A stretch of 64,000 nucleotides of DNA. Origin: Tubiluchus corallicola. Taxonomy: Eukaryota; Priapulida; Priapulimorpha; Priapulimorphida; Tubiluchidae. The first letter of the stretch is position 1. Each line of letters starts with the position of its first letter. The stretch covers positions 206,511 through 270,510 of the forward strand of contig JAQGDQ010000263.1 in assembly GCA_030141605.1 (NCBI GenBank), read 5' to 3'. The translations under genes and the position numbers were made by a program. Of the stretch, positions 37,662-64,000 are shown one piece after another. The notes under the pieces were generated by a model, which saw only the letters and a list, made by a program, of their open reading frames with translations, had not been told where the DNA came from and ran no database searches.

Positions 37662-40359
37662 CTCATAACTCAGGCTTTGTAGTACTTTTGCGAGATAAAT
37701 CTTATGCAAATGCTTAATTTCAACAACTTTCTTACTTGAACTCGACTCTTGCGAAACATCTTAAGTAACCATGGAAACTCCAACCTACTTACATACCAGC
37801 CATTATAACCTGACATTTTGCACTTTAAAACCTATAAATGTAAGTAAGGTACTTTGCGTGTAGAAGGTTACTTGTATAATTAAGCAGTAATGACAACTTT
37901 AACTGTGACATTTCGTTGCATAACTATTAGCCAATATGTGATTAGCAACACTACATTGTGGTCAAGGTGTTTAGGTCAAACGCGGGAATTCCATGAAAAC
38001 AGGCCACCTCTAGGCCTGTGAGAGACACGTGAGTTTTTCAACAATTTCTCTTTAAACTGCTGATTTTGCATAGCTCTTTAGTTTTTACCTACCTCAAAGA
38101 GAAAATGTAATGTCTGGCACTATTGTAGACGTCATTCACGTGCAATTCTTCTCGCTTTAGGAATCGTTCAGTTAAACTTCGGCGCCCATCTACAACATAA
38201 GATTTTGCAACGAATAATCCACCACTTTTACTAATTAACGTTTTGCTTTTAAACACTAAGAAGTGTTTAAAATAATTCATTTAAGAAAGTCCTCAGAGAC
38301 GTTAGGTTCTACAATTCACTTATGTCGTGTTTATATGAACACCTATAATTTGCATATATAACTGTGATTATTAGTTTGCAGTCACTACAGTACAGCAAAC
38401 GCCCGAAGCACACAAGTTTGGAAATGAAAGCAGATCGTGTGATCAATCATATTCATGGTCAAGAAGCTTTTTACATTTTTTGCTGAGTGTTGTTTGTTTT
38501 TTGACACATCGTCTAGTACGACGTATACTCTGCAAACAAAGAGATATGTTTGTTTTGCAAAGCAATCTGTTTTTACAACTTGTGTATGTTGCGTGCCATG
38601 CATTAACTGTATAAGTTGACATGTATCGAATGTTTGTATTGGGTGTACGTAATCTATACTCTTATGAGTTTTTGCCTAAAATAAATGTGAGTTTGTTACG
38701 ATAGGATTTACAACGCGACAAAGCCAACGATTAGTGCAAATTATGACTTTCAGATGTGAATGAAGGAAAGAAAGAAAGAATGAATTAAAGAATGAATAAA
38801 TGTGAACGAATGAACAAATGAATGAATGAACAATTGAACGAACGAATGAATGAACAATTGAACGAATGAATGAATGAACAATTGAACGAATGAATGAATG
38901 AACGAATGAATGAATGGACGAACGAAAGAAAGAATGAATGAATGAACGAACGAACGAATGAATGAATGAATGAATGAATGAATGAATGAATGAATGAATG
39001 AATGAATGAATGAATGAATGAATGAATGAATGAACGAACGAACGAACGAACGAACGAACGAACGAATGAATAAGAGAGCAAGAGGTTGAAGAAACGAGAT
39101 GATTAAAGAATAATTCAACTGCTCGTTGAATGCAAGGACAGATAAGCGAATGGATAGGTAGGCGAGCTAACAAACGTATAACCAGCTAAAAAATTTTGCT
39201 GGAAAAGTTGAGCTACGGTCGAATAATGAGGAAATACAATAATTTTCAACTGGCAGAAACATTTGACTTTCAACTTCACAAACTAATGAAACTACGATTA
39301 TCAATACCTGTAAGACTAGTAAGGCTACTGTGAGTCTTCGAAGCATCAGAACACTCTTCTGTTAATTCTTCTACTATTAGACTGCGTTGGGAGGTCTCCA
39401 TTTCTCCATTTGTTTCCTCCAACTGCATGTCGGGACAACTGCCGGATTCTGATATCCACTTAAAAAAAATTGCATCGCTTTTAATTGGTCATTTTCCCGG
39501 AACGAAACAAATAAATAAACAAACGACGAAAAGAAAGAAACTCATAGAGCAACAATCAGCGAACGAAGAAACAAACAAGAAAATGAATGTCCATTAATAT
39601 AAGCAAACTGTTCTATGTAACAATGTTCTTTAAAAGATACATTAAATAAGATTAGGAATATTTTTCTGGACAAAATCTGTTTTTCTTTTACGTTAGGAAC
39701 ACGGCTTATAGTGCACTGTTTACAAAATTAGAGTAAAAGTCAATAACAGACTAAAATAATGTATTCAAGTCTCTCTGGAAGAATTATTAAAATTTAATTA
39801 AATTAGCAAAAATATTTAATTGTCCTTATCTGGCAGTCGTCTAATCAGTTAATTAGTGTAATTTATGTTTGATAAATATTCTTTACAGGTGAAGTTAAAG
39901 ATGATGGAGAAAAAATGGTACACTAATTTATGCAAAAAATCAGAACCTAGTATGACATTGTAATCCTCAAAAAAGATTTCTTTCACATTAGTGAAAATTT
40001 ACCTGTTGCGTGTCGGTAAGCTGAAGTTTTGTACCAACTCCTATATCTGGCACAGACGTTGGTCTGGCTTCACGCATTTGACGAATCACCTCCTGTATGT
40101 CTGGGGAGGAAGATGGTCGCCCTTCGTCAAGAAGTCGGAATTTGTCCCTCATCACTACCGGATGAGGAGAAACGTCGGATTCCGTTGAACTGCTACGACT
40201 GCTGCGCGGTGGTTCGTCGGACGCACGTCGGAAGACGTTTTGTACTCTCTCAGACAGTTCCTTCATTCTGTTCCTCTTGTTAGTAAGAAATGGAGAAGCT
40301 ACCGGCGTCCCGTCAGTGCCAATGGTGAAAGTTACTTCACTTGGTTTAGCTTCGGCCAT
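37553..40359 (-). CDS. Four-exon gene of unknown function
   Basis: Exons on minus: 40359-40003, 39458-39308, 38255-38093 and 37661-37553 (stop). Together they give 780 bp, 259 residues plus stop, with every junction in phase. I do not recognise the protein. It begins MAEAKPSEVTFTIGTDG, has a basic helix-prone stretch (NRMKELSERVQNVFRRAS, about 30-47), Ser-rich disordered segments, an acidic second exon and a basic C-terminus (ASKMFKIKFKES). There is no signal peptide or membrane segment. The first two exons are the best supported. The last acceptor has a poor pyrimidine tract, but AATAAA lies about 95 bp after the stop. The intron between exons 2 and 3 holds a (GAAT)n tract. Confidence 0.6.
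38093..38255 (-). CDS. Unknown gene, exon 3 (putative)
   Basis: Acceptor ACACTTCTTAG and donor TTTGAG before GTAGGT. Reads FKSKTLISKSGGLFVAKSYV and continues open; ends in phase 2. Confidence 0.5.
38760..39070. repeat. (GAAT/GAAC)n tetranucleotide array
   Basis: About 310 bp of GAAT and GAAC units with the purer run at 38935-39060. On minus it opens three overlapping frames rich in His-Ser-Phe, which are artefacts. Confidence 0.96.
39308..39458 (-). CDS. Unknown gene, exon 2
   Basis: The acceptor has a strong T tract (CAATTTTTTTTAAG) and the donor is ACAG before GTATTG. Fifty codons begin WISESGSCPDMQLEETNGEM. The exon ends in phase 1. The fit to exon 1 is exact. Confidence 0.7.
40003..40359 (-). 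CDS. Unknown gene, exon 1
   Basis: ATG at 40359, then 119 codons ending ACGCAACAG before GTAAAT, phase 0. Codon use is balanced. It carries Ser/Arg/Pro-rich segments such as RSSRSSSTESDV. Confidence 0.75.
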
Positions 40360-41379
40360 TATTACAGATAACTACTGTGTAATAACATCTCGATTTTCAA
40401 AATTCCCGGTAGGTACTTCAGTTCTTTCCTGTTATCTGTCTTATCTGTCTCTGTTAATCTGTCTTTGAATTTGTTAGACAGTCACTGCCAATCAGTAAAA
40501 AAAACGTTCTAGAATCTAGCAGTGCGAATTTTGTGTAACTTCTAAAAACTGCTTATCCATGAGATGATGAGATAATGAAGTTTATGATTAATAGTAGTTA
40601 CCTACAGTTTAAACAAGCTTTCACAAGTCTAAATTATATAAATCACAGTCACATATACATATATATTATATATGTATATAAGTCTTAGTCTTAGTGTTTA
40701 TTAAATACGCGAACTTATAATTATTATATATGCAGATATATAAAAACAATCATACATGCAAGTCAGCACGTTCACACACCACAAGTACACGCGCATATGT
40801 AAAAGCGGGGTGCAGAGTTCAGAGGGGCGATGCACATTTAATGATATTGATATCATACAGTAGTCATATCAATGCTATATCTTGTCACGTGACGCGTATT
40901 AAACGTAGGCATGCCAAAATTCAAACACCAAAATGTTAATCAATACTGGATATCTTTTACATGTACAGTATCGTGTTAGACCGCCGCTGTATTGCAGTCT
41001 ATGTAGCTGAGTCAAATTATATTGAAGGTTGTAAGAAACTAATTAAAAAGTTGAATAAACACATTTAATTTTTTCCAATGTTAAAAATTCCAGATTAGGA
41101 AATTATAAACATGACACTAGTGGCACTTCTGTCTATAGTTTTAATTGTAACTCTTATTTACATGCCGAATATAGCAACTAAATTAGGCCAGGAAACCAAC
41201 AGACATTAAAGAAAGTGTAAATTGTTTTCGAATTATTTTCGTGGCCAGATGGCAGCACGGTGCAGCATTCTGTTGAGTGTGGAATTTTTAACAAATCCTT
41301 CTTCAGTATAACTTTGCAAAAAGCAATGATGAGTATTTATAGTTAATTGGTGTCGCCATCTAGTTATAAAATTAACATG

Positions 41380-41760
41380 AACTAGCAAAGGCCCCGGAAA
41401 AAATTTTGCGTACAAATACACGTATAATCAAAAATACGCAAACATCCTACCTAGTCCTCATTTATGACGCAAAACCTGTAGCAGCTTTTACTGAATTAAA
41501 GCTATAAGGTTATAGACAGAGTATAATGGATGACGTCACAACAATGGCTTTGCGTCAGCAGTTGTCTAAGCGAAAATTGCCGAAAATAGAATATGTAATT
41601 AACTCGTCAGTACTCCTCTTGGTGGACATGTCCTACAATATAGCCCACATCATCGTGTAGCCCTGTTCTTTCTCTTTCTAAAGAGCTATATATCTCCTTT
41701 CGAGAGTCCCACCAGGCGCCGCCAGAACGTTTTTTCCGCATGCTGTTTGACCAAAATTTG
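41380..41760. repeat. Dispersed repeat E, copy 1
   Basis: About 380 bp shared with 57311-57665, from ACTAGCAAAGGCC through GGTTATAGACAGAGT and ATGGATGACGTCA to GACCAAAATTT. No coding capacity; ends not defined. Confidence 0.75.
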
Positions 41761-41917
41761 GAAAAAAAATCACTGATAATATTTGTTATTTTAGTGTTTC
41801 ATGGGAGTAGTAAAGTTATAATTGCTGTGGAATGTACAAAAGTTAAATAACTGTTATATGAAAATATAATAGAAAATAACCAAATTTAATATTAATTATA
41901 TTTTGTTTTTAATAAAG

Positions 41918-42141
41918 CTGGTGAGCATTTTTGGATTGGTTTAACCGACATACACGAGGAGGGTGACTGGAGGTGGTTTGCAACAGGTGGACCTGCTCTT
42001 TTTACTTCTTGGGATGTAGCAGATGGCCAACCAGATAATTACGGCGATGGCGAAAGCTGCGCCATCCTGCGGGCAAATGGGAACACGTGGAATGACTTCT
42101 CGTTTTATACAGCAAAATTTCCGTATATTTGTGAATCCTAG
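41918..42141 (+). CDS. C-type lectin domain, terminal exon
   Basis: The acceptor (TTTTGTTTTTAATAAAG) precedes a frame that completes a codon and runs 73 residues to TAG. It reads EHFWIGLTDIHEEGDWRWF, then QPDNYGDGESCAILR, WNDFSFYTAKFPYICES. This is the second half of a C-type lectin fold: the WIGL core, a QPD motif (linked in this family to galactose-type binding), the cysteine of the ESC segment, WND calcium/core residues and the final cysteine. AATAAA follows the stop by about 150 bp. The frame has no ATG, so the first half must be in an upstream exon, which I did not find. It may be orphaned. Confidence 0.85.
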
Positions 42142-42288
42142 GCGACAAGCTAGATTATTTATCACGGAAATCCGGATTTTTGTCTTTTTTTAACTCGTTC
42201 ACTACCGTTCTTGAAAAAGTAAAAAAAAATGGAATCTATATAAGATGCAAATTTTAAACATGTTTGTATACTGTTGTTACTGATTATT

Positions 42289-42294
42289 AATAAA
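42289..42294 (+). promoter_or_regulatory. Poly(A) signal of the lectin exon
   Basis: AATAAA about 150 bp after the TAG stop. Confidence 0.5.
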
Positions 42295-42440
42295 CGAAAG
42301 TTAGTGTGAGTTATAATGGTTTTTGAGGACAATTTATACGCATTAGTACATGTTCCTATGTAGCAAGTTTGCAACTCTTGTACGTCACGAGCATCTGCTT
42401 ATACACGATTACGGCGTTGAAGATACCGGTTATTAAAGTC

Positions 42441-42535
42441 ATGTTGATGACACCGGTTCTCGTCTGATCACCGAAGTTAAGCAACGTCGAGGCGGGTTAG
42501 TACTTGGATGGGTGACCGACTAGAAATACCAGGAG
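42441..42535 (+). pseudogene. 5S rRNA-derived sequence
   Basis: Covers most of 5S rRNA from GTTGA through ACACCGGTTCTCGTCTGATC, GAAGTTAAGCAACGTCG and TTAGTACTTGGATGGGTGAC to AATACCAGG. The first 20 or so bases and the last dozen are lost, and stem changes (GAGGCGGG, CGACTAGA) break pairing. It is followed by an AGCA repeat. A pseudogene or 5S-headed SINE. Confidence 0.85.
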
Positions 42536-42559
42536 CAAGCAAGCAAGTAGTTAAATAGT

Positions 42560-44840
42560 ATTAACTTCGTTACATTGTAATGTTCATATTTATTGCAACA
42601 TTTTCAAAATAAACTGAATTTGAAACAATTTTTGCACATTGCGGTCACCATTGTTCTGCATTTTTTTGCACATTGCAGTTACCATTGTTTTGCATCTGTC
42701 TAGCGTTCGCTCCCACTAAGAGAGAACATATATCAGTTGTAAAACTGTCTGTTTCAAACCTTGTCGTATGTTACATCTTCAATAAATCATGTTCAAACCA
42801 AACCAAATGTACTTTCAATACCGGAAAATGCAGTTTCGTTTTCTTTATTGTTATATTAGCTACATTATACTGTAGTTAAAATGCAGCAAAGAATAACTTT
42901 TAACGATATAGACTCGATACTTGAAAATACACATAGAAACGCCTCAAACAAACAAATAATCTTGTGTTAGGGTTTATTTAAATAATGCCATCATAACATA
43001 TTGCACATCTAAAATTCACAGCACAAGAAACAAATTCACTGTGTTCACTAGCTAGTAAACAAGCCTACGTTTCAAATATGAGGCAAAATAAAAGCATTCA
43101 ATGAGCTCTGTTTACACATTGCACAATAGTAAGAACATATATGAGCATAAAAATGCACCTTAAAATGAAAACAAAAGACCCTGTGATTCGGAGAAACAAG
43201 TAACTGTTATCATTTCACCCATGCTCCTCACAAGTTTGTTAAATATAATTTAATCAAATAAATTATAATAAATACCTGTAAATAAGTAGATTTATTATTA
43301 ATCATATAATCTTTTTAAGTTTTATTAATGGTGCATCCATTTTGTGACAGCAATAAGTTTTTGTTCTGCACATCAAGGAGAAACCAAGTGCACTACGAGC
43401 AAGAAAAGTGATTTTTCTAAAAGTTTAAAAAGTGCTTCGAAAAGCAACCATTATTGTTCACAGGCTGTCACAATCTTCACAATGCAAAATTCTAAATGTA
43501 ATTACAAAGTGAAATCTCTTGGGTATCTATATAGATCTATGTATGTATGTATATAGACATACATGTATGCATATCTAAATAAATATATACGTATGTATTA
43601 TGTAACACGTCGTTACATAGGACATGTATGTAACAACTTAATTCTGTTTCATTGTGTTCTTCTTACACCTTGCCAATGCTAATTTACTAAATAAACAAAC
43701 CTTTCGTGGAGCAATCGGTTTTTTTATGCCAAGTCTAGTTAATGACTGAACCAAAATTGTACTAAAACTTACAATTTACAATACAGTTCACAAAACATTT
43801 CAAAAGTTTTCTCTACGTTTGCCATATAGTGAGCTAAACTCTGTCACATTACATACGGAGGTTTTAATTCTGAGATACGTGTCGTGTAAATATGGCAACG
43901 GGCTTCTGGTAAAAAACACATTACGATTAATTGCTAATTAATATGAAACCAACAAATTTGCACTGCTAGATGCAAATATCATCTGGCAATTGCCAAAAGT
44001 CTGTGTAAATCTCCGAAGTAATGTAAACAACTACAACCCATCACAGTAATGCAAAGAAAAAATACTCAAATATGAAGACATTCAATGCTTTAATGACTAA
44101 ATCACGTGTAAGTAGCGATGTGTAAAATAATAAGGAATGCACGTAATGTGGTAAATAAAGTAACAAAAACCAACAATAACAGATGCTAAAAGCAGTGGTT
44201 TTCTTCAATAGCATGAACATCTACGACATAAGCAATAACAATGAATAATCTTTCACGTGTATCAATAACAACAATTTCATAGTATCATAAACTAGTACTA
44301 TCATAGCTAAAAGCCAAGAAAAAAATCAGGTCTATAAATAACCTAGCTATCTAATCTCTTAAATATTATTATACTATTGTAAACAACCTATGTCACAATA
44401 AATATACAACCAATTTTTTATATGTTTTGTGTAAAACAAAAAGTTGTCATAGTCATAAACAACAAATGACGTATATATATATAATTTCAGAAATTTCAGC
44501 AAAAATGAATCTGATTATTTATAGAGTTTCAGTACTGCAAGTTTATAAATAGCTTAAGTAAATGTAAACTGACTCTTCAGCTTGAGTGATGCTACACAAA
44601 CAAATAAACAAATTCAAGAAAGGCAGAACTAAATAACTTCAATAGCAAAATACAAGATAATGATGATCCGCAAGATAACACAAGTATATAATAAATAGTA
44701 TAATTCGTAACGCTAAAATAAACACTTTCAAAATTAACATGTTTAGACGAAAGCTTAAAAGACCCTGTCACAAAGTTTTAATGAAACCCTGTTGTTCAAT
44801 TGTAACTCAATCAAGCAAAGAAAGGAGAAACCACAAAGCC
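42560..44840. other. No gene recognised
   Basis: AT-rich, with short frames of up to about 70 codons, TATGTATG-type simple sequence near 43540-43600, and no support for a gene. Its right part could be distal 3' flank of the VPS13 gene. Confidence 0.4.
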
Positions 44841-44848
44841 AAGCATCA

Positions 44849-45050
44849 AAACTTCAGTTTATAAGATACTCAGAAACTTCAGTTTATAAGATAATCAGAA
44901 ACTTCAGTTTGTAAGATACTCAGAAACTTCAGTTTATAAGATACTCAGAAACTTCAGTTTATAAGATACTCAGAAACTTCAGTTTATAAGATACTCAGAA
45001 ACTTCAGTTTGTAAGATACTCAGAAACTTCAGTTTATAAGATACTCAGTA
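44849..45050. repeat. 25-bp tandem array, 8 copies
   Basis: Unit AGAAACTTCAGTTTATAAG followed by ATACTC, with TTTGTAAG variants in two copies. It lies 3' of the VPS13 stop and may be in its 3' UTR. Confidence 0.95.
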
Positions 45051-45430
45051 GCTGCACAGAAATTACTGTGTAGAACTTCGATCAATGGCCGGTTTCGTGC
45101 AGCATGCATAAATCCCTTGGAAAAATTAGGGACTAGGGCAACAGACAAAATGGTAATAATAAAATAATAATAATAATAATAATAATCTATTAGAATATAT
45201 TATATATGTATATTCTCTGACGTGATAATCAAATATACACTTAAATGTTTTGTCATTTTGATAAACATGAACAGCATAAATATAATGCAATTGATCCCCT
45301 TCACAGGAAGTAATTACAAAATAAAATTCACTTTCTCTCGTCAAGCATTCTAATCAACATTTGCATCTTCTTCAAAAGCCAAATCTCTGCTTCGCTTCAA
45401 TAATTACTATTAATTAATTAATTACTGTGA

Positions 45431-63175
<17,745 letters not shown>

Positions 63176-63428
63176 CTTAAGTATAAAAAGACAAAAACAA
63201 AGAAAAAATAAATAAATAGCAATACAACCTTCGTGCGATAACTGAAAAATAAATAATTACAAAAACATGTGCGTTCTAAAACTAATTAAGGTGATGTAAT
63301 TAATGGCTGTAATAAAAATAGGCAGAATTTAATATGAATAAATGAATTCAACAAAAAAAGACAAATTTGTGATGCTACTTATTTTTCTTTGTGAAATAAA
63401 TAAATTTCCTTTATAAAGAAGCATTCAC

Positions 63429-63790
<362 letters not shown>

Positions 63791-64000
63791 GCACTGGTTG
63801 CATACTGCAACTGTTTTACTAAAAGCTATTTAATGTTTGATTCAGTGACATCGTTGTAATTGTAATTTATTATCACTTCAGCATGTATTTTTACATTGCA
63901 ATTTGCATTATTATCTTTATAACTATTATGCACGATTATAACTAGGAAAATGAAATATAGTTACAATAATTGTAACAGAACTACATTAGTATACTATAGC

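Noticed and set aside
38676-39173. 165-residue His-Ser-Phe-rich frame
   Set aside because: Translated GAAT/GAAC tetranucleotide array; three overlapping frames show the same pattern.
42441-42535. Functional 5S rRNA gene
   Set aside because: Both ends are missing and stem positions are changed.

Overview
The window looks like AT-rich nuclear DNA from an invertebrate animal. Genes are broken by short introns with GT..AG borders, AATAAA poly(A) signals follow stop codons, several classes of animal transposon are present, and there is a degenerate TTAGGG-type stretch and pieces of an animal-type 5S rRNA. I cannot fix the phylum. Nothing is operon-like, and most long reading frames are microsatellite or minisatellite artefacts.

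Genes. (1) The 3' part of a VPS13 lipid-transfer protein gene fills 63175-45431 on the minus strand. Thirteen exons join in phase to 585 residues and a stop, and the gene continues beyond the right edge. (2) A GT11 alpha-1,2-fucosyltransferase-like enzyme (31787-32899, +) has a coding region without introns. (3) The last exon of a C-type lectin domain gene lies at 41918-42141 (+). (4) A four-exon gene of unrecognised function is proposed at 40359-37553 (-), 259 residues. (5) A possible terminal exon of an unknown gene lies at 28672-28885 (+).

Layout. 1-16 kb has no gene I can support; it holds tandem arrays (37-bp, 70-bp, 24-bp, trinucleotide, CA/TA), a CR1-like LINE tail and a 5S-derived fragment. 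16-31 kb is a graveyard of mobile elements: three families ending at TTAA, hairpin elements, LINE 3' ends, a tRNA-derived SINE, an interstitial telomere-like tract and a 57/58-bp array. 31-43 kb is the small-gene region, interrupted by LINE pieces. 45-63 kb is the VPS13 locus, whose introns have collected a 5'-truncated LINE with target-site duplication, TTAA and TA elements, a (CT)n tract and a 53-bp array.

The genes do not form one pathway. VPS13 acts at membrane contact sites, GT11 in the Golgi lumen, and C-type lectins usually outside the cell. The clearest unusual features are tandem arrays with internal order (an indel-free 37-bp array with trimeric periodicity, and a 53-bp array whose every unit looks like a splice acceptor antisense to VPS13) and the TTAA element families that share an end.
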